NCBI GenBank assembly: GCA_964618515.1
Contig: CAZUAS010000027.1
Coordinates: forward strand, 1-31,814
Reading direction: 5' to 3'
DNA: 31,814 bases
Source of the DNA: JAFGNW01 sp964618515
Lineage (GTDB): Bacteria; Zixibacteria; MSB-5A5; GN15; FEB-12
Positions 1 through 9,000 of this stretch are shown here, one piece after another. The position numbers and the translations under genes are program-made. The notes under the pieces were generated by a model. It made no database searches. It worked only from the letters and a program-made list of their open reading frames with translations, and was not told the DNA's origin. The first letter of the stretch is position 1, and the number at the start of each line of letters is the position of its first letter.

Positions 1-1
1 A

Positions 2-388
2 GCCGGCGAGTACTTTGCTTTATTAAATTATTTCAAGGCGGATAAAAGTACCGAGAAGGTCTTGGAAAAAATAAGAATGACTATCAGGGATAATAAAAAA
101 GTAGCGACCCTTCGCGGATATGGCCCCCGGTTTTTGCACTCGGTGGGACAATTGTACAAAGGGGGACCGGCCATCGGCCGTTTTGTGGTTTTCACGCGTG
201 CCGAGTACGACCGGCTGGAAATACCGGGACAGCCGTTTGACTTCGGGAAGTTGATTACGGCGCAGGCTATCGGCGATGCCCGGGCGCTGGTGCGAAGGAA
301 ATTGCCCCTTCTGGTGATAACTCTCAGAGGTAATCCGGCCGGGGAACTCGAGAAATTTCATACGTTGTTAAAAACAATTTTAAAATAG
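2..388 (+). CDS. Bifunctional transaldolase/glucose-6-phosphate isomerase, C-terminal end (5' partial)
   Basis: The frame is open from the window edge and ends at TAG 386-388, so only the last 128 or so residues are visible. The segment GPRFLHSVGQLYKGGP followed by IPGQPFDFGKL and AQAIGDARAL matches the C-terminus of the phosphoglucose isomerase half of transaldolase-PGI fusion proteins; stand-alone PGI ends differently. The isomerase interconverts glucose-6-phosphate and fructose-6-phosphate, and the fused transaldolase would act in the non-oxidative pentose phosphate pathway. Transketolase follows 13 nt downstream on the same strand, which fits a sugar-phosphate operon. The transaldolase half lies outside the window, so the fusion itself is inferred from the type of C-terminus, not seen. 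Confidence 0.8.
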   Translation, partial: AGEYFALLNYFKADKSTEKVLEKIRMTIRDNKKVATLRGYGPRFLHSVGQLYKGGPAIGRFVVFTRAEYDRLEIPGQPFDFGKLITAQAIGDARALVRRKLPLLVITLRGNPAGELEKFHTLLKTILK

Positions 389-401
389 AGAAGGGGATGC
401 A

Positions 402-2357
402 GTGACGATGTTCGATGACTGGCGCGGTTTCAAAGAAAGAAAACTTTTCGATGACTGGAAAAAAAAATTATCAGAACTGGCCCGTGTTACCCGGGGACAT
501 ATTCTCAAGATGACCACGGTGGCCGGTTCAGGACACCCGGGGGGGTCAATGTCTTCAATGGATATTTATCTGATGCTCTATTTCATGGCGCGGGTTGACC
601 CGAAACAACCATATCGGGATGACCGCGACCGTATCATTATCTCTCACGGTCACACCTCGCCAGGTGTTTACGCCGCTCTGGCGGCGGCTGGTTTTTTTGA
701 TATTACTCCGGCTTTGCACGGTTTTCGTCAGGCTGGTTCGCCTTTCGAAGGCCATGTGGAAAGAACCGTCCCCGGGGTCGAATGGGATACCGGCAACCTC
801 GGCCAGGGTCTCTCGGTGGGGATCGGGAAAGCTATCTATTCAAAATTATCGGGTAATGATTATCATACTTACGTGGTGATGGGCGACGGGGAACAGCAGA
901 AAGGACAGATTGCCGAAGCCCGGCGGATGGCGGTTAAATACCGTTTGCATAATGTAACCGCGGTGGTCGACTACAACCGCCTGCAGATATCCGGCAAAAT
1001 TGCCGATGTCATGCCGCAGGACATCAAAGCGGATTGGCTGGCTGACGGCTGGCAGGTACTGGAAATCGACGGTCATGACTTTGAACAGTTATACGATGCT
1101 TTTCATAAAGCCACTCATGATGAACATCACTCTTATTTGATATTAGCGCACACTGTTATGGGCAAGGGAGTATCGTTCATGGAGGACGATGAAAGTTACC
1201 ATGGCGCGGCGGTGAAGTTGAGTGACATTGACCGCGCCTTGGTGGAACTTGGGGTTGATAATGATATCGAAATCTTATTGCAGCAACGTAAAGCCGGTCC
1301 CCCGCCCCGCTTTAAAAATCATTCCTCCGAATATCCTGTGATTGACCCGGGACAGCCAATAACCTACGGTCCCGAAGACAAACTCGACAACCGTAGCGCC
1401 TGGGGAAAAGCTCTGATGTCAATTGCGGATAACAATATGGGTCGTGATGGTTTTAATATGGCAGTGTTTGACAATGACCTGGCCGGCTCGGTAAAAACCG
1501 ACTCTTTTGGTAAAAAATATCCCGGTAATTTCTTTCAGTGCGGGATTTCTGAGCACAACACCGCGGCCATGGCCGGAGCCCTCTCGGTGGAAAAAATTCT
1601 TTCAGTATGGGCGGATTTCGGCGTTTTTGGCATCGATGAAACCTACAACCAGGCCCGTCTTAACGATATCAATAAAACCAATCTTAAGCTCTTCTGTACT
1701 CACAGCGGGGTCAATGTCGGGGAAGACGGCAAGACGCATCATTGTCTGGATTACTTTGGCCTGTTGAATTCCACTTTCGGCTGGAAATTAATCACCCCGG
1801 CCGACCCCAACCAGACCGACCGGGTGGTTCGTTATGTTCTGTCAACACCCGGTAATTTTGCCGTCATTATGGGACGTTCCAAACTGGCGGTTATAACCGA
1901 TGAACAGGGTCAGCCTTTCTTTGGAGAAAATTATCATTATCATTACGGACGCATGGAAATCATACGAAAGGGTGAAAATGTCGCCCTGGTAGCGGCCGGG
2001 AATATGCTCCATGTCGCTCTCAAAGCTTGGTCGAAACTGGCGGCGGAAGATATGCGGGTAACCCTGATATGTGTCTCCGACTGGTCGGATTTGCATATTG
2101 ATGATATCAAAATGCTGACCGCATACCCGCATGTGATTACTCTCGAGGACCACAACGTTAAAACAGGGCTCGGAACCGCTATTGCTTCGACGATGATGTC
2201 GGCCGGATTGTCCACCGGATTCACTCGACTGGGTATCGGTAACTATGCCTCTTCGGGTACTCCGGAGGAGCTTTATCGGATGCTCGGTATCGATGATGAT
2301 ACCCTGGTCAGCAAGGTTAAGGTGGTTCTGGGTGAGTTTCTTAAAATAGGTTGTTGA
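402..2357 (+). CDS. tkt: Transketolase
   Basis: TPP-dependent transketolase of 651 residues, close to the usual 630-670. It moves two-carbon units between sugar phosphates in the cytoplasm. Visible motifs: GSGHPGGSMS near residue 42, SHGHTSPGVYA, the TPP/metal site GDG at 161-163 with VDYN about 30 residues later, and GISEHN with the likely cofactor-activating Glu384. The pyrimidine-binding and C-terminal domains are complete. GTG at 402 is used here because AAGGGG (391-396) lies 5 nt upstream; ATG at 408 is the alternative and would shorten the protein by two residues. It sits between the transaldolase/PGI end and glucokinase, with a thiamine pyrophosphokinase two genes on that could supply its cofactor. 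Confidence 0.96.
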   Translation: MTMFDDWRGFKERKLFDDWKKKLSELARVTRGHILKMTTVAGSGHPGGSMSSMDIYLMLYFMARVDPKQPYRDDRDRIIISHGHTSPGVYAALAAAGFFDITPALHGFRQAGSPFEGHVERTVPGVEWDTGNLGQGLSVGIGKAIYSKLSGNDYHTYVVMGDGEQQKGQIAEARRMAVKYRLHNVTAVVDYNRLQISGKIADVMPQDIKADWLADGWQVLEIDGHDFEQLYDAFHKATHDEHHSYLILAHTVMGKGVSFMEDDESYHGAAVKLSDIDRALVELGVDNDIEILLQQRKAGPPPRFKNHSSEYPVIDPGQPITYGPEDKLDNRSAWGKALMSIADNNMGRDGFNMAVFDNDLAGSVKTDSFGKKYPGNFFQCGISEHNTAAMAGALSVEKILSVWADFGVFGIDETYNQARLNDINKTNLKLFCTHSGVNVGEDGKTHHCLDYFGLLNSTFGWKLITPADPNQTDRVVRYVLSTPGNFAVIMGRSKLAVITDEQGQPFFGENYHYHYGRMEIIRKGENVALVAAGNMLHVALKAWSKLAAEDMRVTLICVSDWSDLHIDDIKMLTAYPHVITLEDHNVKTGLGTAIASTMMSAGLSTGFTRLGIGNYASSGTPEELYRMLGIDDDTLVSKVKVVLGEFLKIGC

Positions 2358-2386
2358 AATTTACAAGGAAGGTTATTATCGACAAA

Positions 2387-3358
2387 ATGCCGGTAAGGAT
2401 TGCAGGATATATCAGCGGTAATACCGTTGAAATTGCCAAAGTAAGAGAGAAAAAAGGCGGATTTGAGCTTTATGAAATGGAGAGTTACGTAAGTAAGCAG
2501 TTCTCCAATTTCAAATCGATTCTTAATCTTTATTTGAAAAAAAACACGGATAAACTATCCACTGCCTGTTTTGGTGTGGCCGGGCCGGTGATACAGAACA
2601 AGGTCGATACCACTAATTTGCCCTGGCATATAATCGGTGAAAAAATTGAAAGCGATTTTTCTTTTAAAAAAGTAAAGCTGGTCAACGATATCGTATCCAC
2701 GGCTTATGGCCTGTCGCAGCTGGGTCCGGATAAATTCTTTATCATCAATAAAGGGAAAAGAACCGACAACGGCAATATCGGTTTGATTGCCGCCGGAACC
2801 GGCCTGGGGGAAGCACTTATTTACAGCGATGGACATAAATTTTACCCTTATGCCTCGGAGGGCGGCCATGCTGATTTCGCCCCGGCAAACCAGCTTGAAG
2901 CGGAGCTATGGGCTTATCTATATTCCGTGCAGGGGCAGGTTGAGGTGGAGGATATTGTCAGCCTCTCCGGGCTGGAGCGTATTTTCAATTTCCTGGCGGA
3001 AAACCACGGCTGGAAAAAAACCCGGTGGTTCGAAGAATCGACTGATCGTCCCTCGGATATTCTCGAGATGGCTCTTCAGGGAAAGGATATCAGGGCCGTG
3101 GAAACCCTTGACCTTTTTATTGACTGTTACGCTTCCGAAGCCGCCAACCTGGCTTTGAAAGGGATGACTCTGGGCGGGATTTATATCGGAGGCTTGATTG
3201 CACCGCAAATTATTACCGCTCTGGATAAAGGACGTTTCATGCAGCGGTTCGTCAAGAAGGGAAAGATGGAGTCACTACTGGCGAAGATGCCGGTGGGGAT
3301 AATCATCGAAGCCAAAACACCGCTTCTGGGAGCCGCCGGTATCGCCATGGATATGTAA
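2387..3358 (+). CDS. glk: Glucokinase (Glk family, ROK-unrelated type) with altered N-terminal phosphate motif
   Basis: ATP-dependent glucokinase-like protein, 323 residues from ATG 2387 (E. coli Glk has 321). Catalytic-base motif LVNDI with Asp101, second phosphate motif GTGLG near 137-141, sugar-binding EGGH at 158-161 (SEGGHADFAP) and adenosine motif GGIYIGGLIAP are all present. TTNLPW also fits the family. The first phosphate motif, normally GD(I/V)GGTN, reads GYISGNT here, so the Asp and a Gly are lost; activity is therefore not certain. A TTG at 2351 overlapping the transketolase stop would add 12 residues, but the Asp101 alignment and the AAGGAAGG at 2365-2372 favour 2387. The gene is followed after 5 nt by thiamine pyrophosphokinase. 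Confidence 0.85.
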   Translation: MPVRIAGYISGNTVEIAKVREKKGGFELYEMESYVSKQFSNFKSILNLYLKKNTDKLSTACFGVAGPVIQNKVDTTNLPWHIIGEKIESDFSFKKVKLVNDIVSTAYGLSQLGPDKFFIINKGKRTDNGNIGLIAAGTGLGEALIYSDGHKFYPYASEGGHADFAPANQLEAELWAYLYSVQGQVEVEDIVSLSGLERIFNFLAENHGWKKTRWFEESTDRPSDILEMALQGKDIRAVETLDLFIDCYASEAANLALKGMTLGGIYIGGLIAPQIITALDKGRFMQRFVKKGKMESLLAKMPVGIIIEAKTPLLGAAGIAMDM

Positions 3359-3363
3359 TCCCT

Positions 3364-4012
3364 ATGAAAAACTGTATATTATTCCTGCACGGTAATTATC
3401 CCGAAAAACATATTGCCGGGTACCGAAAGCTCTGCCGGGGGAGGTTCACTATCGCGGTCGACGGCGGCTATAGTTTTTTTAAAAAAGCCGCTTTATCACC
3501 GGATTTGATAATCGGCGATTTCGATTCTATTGAAAAATTCTCATCTTCTTTAACCGGCCGAACCGAAATGCTTCGTTATCCCCCGGCTAAGAATAAAACC
3601 GATGCGGAACTGGCTCTGGAGTATTGCTTTGAGCACAAAGTACGGAAAATAGATGTCGTACAACCGATAATCGGTGAACCGGATCAGTTTATGGGAAATT
3701 TAATGCTGTTGACGCTCGCCTGCAGGCTGAACGGTACCTATCGACCCGAGGTTAGGATTTTAAATACCGGGTATGAAATTTTTTTTCTGCAGAATGCGGC
3801 AAAAGTAATCTCCGGGGCAAAGGGTGACATAGTTTCCATAATACCGCTTTCGCCGCGGGTAAAACTCAGTTGCCGGGGAACTGCGTTCCCAGCTGAGAAT
3901 ATGCCCCTTCGTCGGGGGCAAAGCCGGGGATTAAGAAACCGAATGAGCGCCTCAAGGGCGGTTTTTGATATTACCGGACAAGCCTTTCTGGTTCACCAGT
4001 ATGCGGTTAATT
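3364..4012 (+). CDS. Thiamine pyrophosphokinase, 3' end lost at scaffold gap
   Basis: Transfers pyrophosphate from ATP to thiamine to give TPP. Family motifs are in order: AVDGG (Asp33), GDFDS (Asp52, Asp54), and NKTDAELAL (Asp80). The C-terminal half carries the beta-sandwich signature in altered form: a GTAFPAENMPLRRGQSRG segment, where the usual SN after SRG reads RN. Some 216 residues are visible, nearly the full family length of about 210-220, so only a few residues are probably missing. The frame runs into ten Ns; the apparent stop just beyond (4024-4026) lies in sequencing adapter and is not biological. ATG 3364 is 5 nt after the glucokinase stop with no clear ribosome binding site, suggesting translational coupling. 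Its place beside transketolase, a TPP enzyme, is sensible. Confidence 0.88.
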
Positions 4013-4022
4013 NNNNNNNNNN
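4013..4022. other. Assembly gap (10 Ns)
   Basis: A run of exactly ten Ns, typical of a scaffolder's placeholder for a gap of unknown size. It interrupts the thiamine pyrophosphokinase gene. Order and orientation of what lies on either side depend on read-pair linking only. Confidence 0.97.
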
Positions 4023-4056
4023 GTGACTGGAGTTCAGACGTGTGCTCTTCCGATCT
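4023..4056 (+). other. Illumina TruSeq read-2 adapter left in the assembly
   Basis: The 34 bases directly after the Ns, starting gtgactggagttcag and ending ctcttccgatct, are the standard Illumina TruSeq read-2 (P7-side) adapter/primer sequence. This is a library artefact at a contig end, not genomic DNA. Any gene call, stop codon or promoter placed here is spurious. Confidence 0.97.
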
Positions 4057-4191
4057 CAATTATTTCAGGGTATTTTATACTAACTGCTCTAAAAAAGGGT
4101 TATTCAGTCTCGCGTTCGTTTGACCGCTTTTCAGGGTGTTTGTGATTGTTAAACCCAAGAGGATGAATAACCGATAATGAGATATTATAAC

Positions 4192-4262
4192 TGGGCGATC
4201 GTCCAACGGTAGGACATGCGGCTCTGGACCGTAGAATCGGGGTTCGAATCCCTGTCGCCCAG
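4192..4262 (+). tRNA. tRNA-Gln (anticodon CUG)
   Basis: A full cloverleaf can be drawn. The acceptor stem tgggcga pairs with tcgccca (7 bp) and the discriminator base is G at 4262. The anticodon stem tgcgg/ccgta encloses the loop ctctgga, giving anticodon CTG (reads CAG, Gln). The T arm is cgggg-ttcgaat-ccctg. The weak U1-A72 pair and G73 are glutamine identity features. CCA is not encoded. There is no second tRNA nearby. TTGACC at 4120-4125 is a possible -35 box but has no good -10 partner. Confidence 0.95.
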
Positions 4263-4567
4263 CTTTTCTATGCCCCCTTTTTAACATCATTATATCTCAA
4301 TTACCAGAAGAAATAACATGTCGTTTTCTTTTGGCGATGGTGGCGCCCCGGGTACCCGTCATATCATCGAAATCAGTATGCAAACATGGTAAAAATCAAG
4401 TTTCAAAGGGCTGTGGAGTATAGCGAGCGCCAGTGTCATGACGCCAAGGGCTATCTGCCCCAGACAACCTTCCAGGAACGTCAAACCACTAAAAACTCTA
4501 CTTTTGAATTGTCTACTTAAAAGGGAAGCTTACTTGAGAACCTGTAATTATACTTTTCTGAACTGTC
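4263..4567. other. Stretch after tRNA-Gln with two tiny overlapping ORFs and a GC-rich palindrome
   Basis: No recognised gene. It contains a GC-rich pocket in AT-rich surroundings with the perfect 10-bp palindrome CGGGTACCCG at 4349-4358. Two short + strand ORFs overlap by 7 nt: 4318-4392 (24 residues, begins MSFSFGDGG) and 4386-4520 (44 residues, begins MVKIKFQRAVEY). The first has a weak purine-rich leader (AGAAG); the second has none. A GGGC-tatct-GCCC hairpin lies near 4455. This could be a decayed gene or mobile-element remnant beside a tRNA, or unconstrained spacer; there is not enough to decide. Confidence 0.4.
4386..4520 (+). CDS. Possible small ORF of 44 residues, unknown
   Basis: Opens at ATG 4386, overlapping the stop of an even smaller ORF (4318-4392), and closes at TAA 4518-4520. 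The product is hydrophilic, with no signal peptide or membrane segment. The residue mix looks protein-like (MVKIKFQRAVEYSER, then YLPQTTFQERQTT), which is the only reason to list it. There is no ribosome binding site. I do not recognise a family; it may be a remnant or chance. Confidence 0.2.
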   Translation: MVKIKFQRAVEYSERQCHDAKGYLPQTTFQERQTTKNSTFELST

Positions 4568-4607
4568 AAAAAAAATTGGAGGGGTCAGAAGACGCCTCCA
4601 ATTTTTT
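4568..4607. terminator. Bidirectional rho-independent terminator
   Basis: AAAAATTGGAGG (about 4570-4581) pairs with CCTCCAATTTTT (4595-4606) around an 11-14-nt loop, and both strands end in a T run. It lies downstream of the - strand lipoprotein gene (stop at 4649) and downstream of the + strand tRNA-Gln transcript, so it can serve both. Confidence 0.85.
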
Positions 4608-4648
4608 ATGTTAGGACAGGTAACGGTCTTCTTGGTTAATTTATTGTA

Positions 4649-5032
4649 TCACAGTCCGTTGAATGGCAAGCTCGGCTCTTCGGCGACCGGAGCAAGCTTA
4701 TAATAACCGTCCGGCGCGAAAAAGACATTATAATAGTAAACCGAGTTTTTCTCCACTTTAGCGGTCTTCGTCAGCTTATGAACCACTGTTGACTGCGAAG
4801 ACTGTGTACAGTGCACATAGCAGGTGATGGCTACTTCGGAGCTGTTTTTCAAAAATCCGCCGACTTCCACCGTGCGGGAAGTCTGGCCGTTTTCCGGCAG
4901 TCCGAATTCCTGGCCTTCTACATCGCCATGAACATAACGGTCGGTCGTATTGTGAATTTTAATCTCAGCTTCTCCGGCACATCCGACGATAAGCAAAGCC
5001 AACATGACAGTTAATACTGAAAGAGCTCTCAT
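4649..5032 (-). CDS. Small lipoprotein of unknown function
   Basis: A 127-residue protein with a type II signal peptide: Met-Arg, a hydrophobic stretch (ALSVLTVMLALLIV) and lipobox IVGC with the lipidated Cys at 18. The mature part, about 110 residues, is rich in Thr, Val and Tyr. It carries a likely beta pattern (EIKIHNTTDRYV, SEVAITCYVHC, SVYYYNVFF) and two Cys in CYVHC that could bind metal or form a disulfide. The start is well supported by AAGGAGG 5 nt upstream on the - strand. No family is recognised. It is an isolated gene followed by a strong bidirectional terminator, so it is probably monocistronic and anchored in the periplasm or outer membrane. Confidence 0.85.
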   Translation of the reverse strand: MRALSVLTVMLALLIVGCAGEAEIKIHNTTDRYVHGDVEGQEFGLPENGQTSRTVEVGGFLKNSSEVAITCYVHCTQSSQSTVVHKLTKTAKVEKNSVYYYNVFFAPDGYYKLAPVAEEPSLPFNGL

Positions 5033-5388
5033 TTCTACCTCCTTATTTAGAATTTGAATTATTCCGTTTTAATCAGGAAACGAAAAAGAGAAATTGATTT
5101 CGGAAGTTTTTTTGAAATTTCCTTGTAAGATCAAGACTTTTCTTGACTTAATTGAATAAATAATTAAATTATAAATGACATTTAAGAATTTTGTGGGGGA
5201 AGTTACATGTCCTGAAGGGTATGGTCGGGAAAGTATCGTAAAAGAGTAATAATTTAACGAAACTTTACCATATCCTCCTTTTTAAAATACTGTTTTTAAT
5301 GAATGATAATAGACCTCACGTATGCTGATCTGAATAATTTATTTATATTAGACATATTATGAATCATAATCAAGGTGATTGATGCTGA
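5033..5388. other. AT-rich intergenic region between divergent genes
   Basis: No coding frame of note. It must hold the promoter of the - strand lipoprotein gene. A + strand candidate promoter is TTGACT (5143-5148), 16-nt spacer, TAAATT (5165-5170). A short dyad CAAGA-cttt-TCTTG lies at about 5133-5146. Nothing else was identified. Confidence 0.5.
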
Positions 5389-5895
5389 TTGGTAATTTTT
5401 CTTCTAACGACGGTCGCCTATGCGGCCAGGCTTGGCGATTTTATGTCACTGGGCGGAAGTTTCAAGTTGATCCAGCAGAAAATCGAGGAAGAGTCGGGCT
5501 TTGGTTATGCCTTTGATATCGGAATACATAAGTATCTCGACCCGGAGCAAAAAATAAGTATCGGAGCAGCCGTACAGAATATTGGTCCCGATATTAAGTT
5601 TATTAATGAAGCCGACCCCCTTCCTTTTAAAATTAAAGGTGGTATAGCGATCAGCTTTGGTTCCTTTAAAGTGACCAGTGATATTACTTCGCCAAAAAAT
5701 GAAGACGTCTATTTTAATTTTGGAGGGCAACTGGCTATCGGGGAGCTTCTATCCTTACGGGCTGGATACAACGGTGAACAGAAAATGACTGCCGGAGCAG
5801 GTGTTGTCTTTCATAATGCTGAACTTGGTTTCTCTTATGTACCCATGGAAGAACTTGGTGCCAGCACGATGTTGTCACTGGCTTTTAAATTCTGA
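5389..5895 (+). pseudogene. PorV/UPF0164-like outer-membrane barrel, N-terminally truncated
   Basis: The 168-residue frame matches only the C-terminal half of PorV/PorQ-type (UPF0164) barrels. The segment LGDFMSLGGSFKLIQQKIEEESGFGYAFDIG, IGAAVQNIG, DPLPFKIKGGIAI, and alternating strands to the terminal aromatic F (LAFKF) are typical. Family members are usually about 300 residues or more, so the first strands are missing. An in-frame TGA (5386-5388) lies directly before TTG 5389, and no matching frame was found upstream. TTG 5389 does have AAGGTGAT at 5372-5379 and a short hydrophobic start (VIFLLTTVAYA), so a short secreted product cannot be excluded. I judge a truncated remnant more likely than a complete gene. 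Confidence 0.6.
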
Positions 5896-5925
5896 CGCTA
5901 ACCAGCTACCTGAACTTCCGTATGA

Positions 5926-5966
5926 TAAAAAAGGAAAACCGGCAATCAGGCTGGTTTTCCTTTTTC
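5926..5966. terminator. Bidirectional rho-independent terminator
   Basis: AAAAAGGAAAACC pairs with GGTTTTCCTTTTT around a 12-nt loop, followed by T runs on both strands. It lies between the end of the PorV-like frame (+, stop 5895) and the end of the GH13 gene (-, stop 6018), serving both convergent transcripts. Confidence 0.88.
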
Positions 5967-6017
5967 TTGATGTGAATTGAGCGAAATCTTGTATAAGTAA
6001 TCAACTCCCGGTGATAA

Positions 6018-9000
6018 TTAAACTTTGAGAGTGCCGGCTAGAAGGGTAATCATCTTCTCAACCTGATAATCGGCTTTTTCGGCGGTGGCAAGAATCTGTT
6101 TCTTGTTCATCGAGAGGTCGGCAATATCAGGTGATGACGGTGTGGCGGTGAAGCTGCGGGCAAAGGTCAGGACCTCCAGCATCCGTTCAAGACGTTCTTT
6201 ATTCAGCCAGAGAATATCATTGTACATGTGAATTTGCAGATATTCCCTGACCGGGGCGATGACCAGGGCGCTTTGAAAAGCTTCGCCCAGTGAACGGTTT
6301 TCTGACGGAACTGGTAATTCCGGCCGGGATAAAAGAACCAGAACCAGTCGGGAATCCCAGTAAGATCGGTCACGGTCGGATAAATACTGGTCGAAAGCTT
6401 GCCGGATGACTTTCGGCAGTAGCCATTCCTCGATCCGGGCAAGCAGAAAATCCCTGGTCGAGGTTTTTTCATTAATCACCGACAGTGTTTCCAGAGCTTC
6501 CAGGCTCAAAAAGGCTATAATAATATGACTGCATCCCGTTGGTGTTGGTGAAGCGGTGTCGTGACTTATAGTATCGGTATCGGTTGGTATTTTTGGTGTT
6601 ACGTCTGTAGTTTGACTTTCAAGCAACCTGGTGAATTTTTTCATGAATTGTTCGACCAGCGGTTCGATGTCGACTGGAGAGTCGATATATTGTTTTACCG
6701 CCGTATAGAAATTGAAGACAGCGGTTTTGTATTTATCTGATACTGTCGTTTCAAGTTTGTCAAAAGTGTGCAGCATATCCGGATTCATTAATTCCTGGTA
6801 GGGTTTTAAAAGCGGCTCGAATTGAAGTTCACGGCGGGCTTCATCAATATTCGGTACACCGGCGCCGTTCAAGCGACGGTTCAAAGCCCACCAGGAGCCG
6901 TCGGTATCGTGAATTTCGCGGAAATCCAGGAAAGCATGATACTGGTAGGCATGCAGTTGAGCGAAGAGTCCCCGCTCGAAAATATCCCGGCTGGAGCGAA
7001 TATATTCCAGTCCGGACTGGTAGTCGCGGAAAGTGTAGAAACAGTTGGCTTCGTTATTCAGAGCCAGGGCCTCAGCCAGAGTACGGCGTATCAGCCGGGT
7101 CTGTTCGTTCTCACCGATATTAATCGCTGTCGAGGTATGGATGTATCCGGAAGTGGTGTTGTAAGCGTTGTTATAAAGGATGACTGCCCGTTCATGGCCG
7201 GCCCGGTTGGAATAAGCCATGACGTTTTCATCGACCCAGCCCTGGGAAGTTATAAAATCATAAAAGGCGAAATTAGCGGCACCGCTGAAAAGATGTCGCC
7301 GCCGCATCAGGGGAAAGATGGCAGTCTCATGGCGACGAACCATGTCCCAGTCCACCTGTTCGTCCCAATAGGAACGGCGGTATTCCATGCCATATTTTTC
7401 CGTAAAGCCCTCGATCTGGCCGTGACCGAACATCGGTAATCCGGGCATGGTAACCATCAACACGGCCACCCCGAAATACTTGTCGCCGCGGCCGAACTGG
7501 TCGACAGCGGTGCGTTCGTCGGGATTGTTCATGAAATTAACAAACCGTTTGAGAACCTCGGGGCTGAATTCCAGAACATTTTTAACAGTAGTCCGGTATT
7601 TGGCGTTGTCCTCCATCTTGAGCATATTCATAAAAGCGCTATTGTAAACACGATGCATACCGAGGGTGCGGACAAAATACCCTTCCATGAGCCAGAAAGC
7701 CTCGGCTAAAAGGAGTGTATCCGGAACTTCTTTGGCCACCCGGTCAACCACCTCACGCCAGAATTCTTTTGGTAAGTGGGCGTCGAACTGCGCCCGGGTC
7801 ATGCCGTGTTCAGCCCGGGAAGGAATGGCGCCGCCCTCACCCGGCTGAGGAAACCAAAGGCGCTGATAGTGCCGTTTGGCCAGAGTCATGGCGGCGTCGA
7901 AACGGATTATGGGAAACTTACGAGCCACATGAAGAATGGTCTGGATGACGGCTTCGCGCACTTCCGGCAACAGGAAATTGAGCTGAGCCGTATCGTTCCA
8001 GGGCATGCTCGTGCCGTCATTACCATGATAAATGTATCGGGTATCACCGGTCCACTTATCAATACGTTTGAAAACGACCGCGGCGTCACGGTGATGCCAG
8101 TAGCCGTCCTCAATCTGGATGCAGACCCGCGGGTCGTCGGACAGGTCGTTACCAGTATACTGGTAAACCGGGAACGGCGGGTATGAGGTTTGAAGAAACC
8201 ACTGTGGGTGTTCAATAACCCATTTCGAGTAAATACCCATATGATTCGGGACCATATCGCTGGCCAGGCGGATACCCCGCTGCCAGGCACGTTTTTTTAA
8301 CTGCTGAAAAGCCTCTTCGCCGCCCAGGTCATGGGCGATGATATAATCGTAAAGGGAATATGCGGAAGCCGCGGCTTCGGGATTACCCATCATCTGTTTA
8401 ATCTTCTGAGAAGCGGACGAACGTTCCCATAGGCCGATCAGCCAGAGTCCGGAAAACCCCCAGCGGGCCAGCTGGTCAAGTTCTTCGTCGGGAATATCGC
8501 TCAGGATACTGATATTTCTTTGATACTTTCGCGAAAGTTGGTACAACCACACATAAATGCTTTTGGCGATCAGGACGACATTGGACATCCAGTCGGCATC
8601 CCGGCTGAAAGCCGCTGGTTCTCCGTAGGCCAAGTCAATACCATAGGCGTCATGGTCGAAACGTAGAGCTTCAAGCGGACCCGGACCAAGGCCGCGCAGG
8701 GTTCGCTCTTCTTCCAGTACATCAATCGCCAGAAGTAATCGTTCCAATAGTTCCAGTGGTAAAAAATGCGCCCAGTTGCGTCGGATATAATGAAGCTGGC
8801 CTTCCAGAGAATCAGAGCTATCCCGGATAGGTGCATAGAGACATTCAAAAAGAGTCAGCCCGACCGGTTTAAAAGGGGGTTGGGTACTGAAAAATTTTTC
8901 CAGACTCTTGACAAGAGGTTCATAGGGAGTTTCGGTTTTCAAATCGGTATCGTCAAAAAGAAGCCGGTATGGTTTTAAAGCCGGGTTGGTCATGGATAGA

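Noticed and set aside
4192..4567. An integrative element at the tRNA-Gln 3' end
   Set aside because: No integrase gene and no direct repeat of the tRNA 3' end were found; only a weak hint remains.
6822..7439. A 205-codon open frame on the + strand inside the GH13 gene
   Set aside because: It is antisense to the conserved catalytic domain; its translation resembles no protein pattern and it has no ribosome site. Long antisense frames are expected opposite a gene of this composition.
7776..8186. A 136-codon + strand frame, also antisense to GH13
   Set aside because: It lies opposite GH13 regions I and II, whose motifs fix the coding strand.
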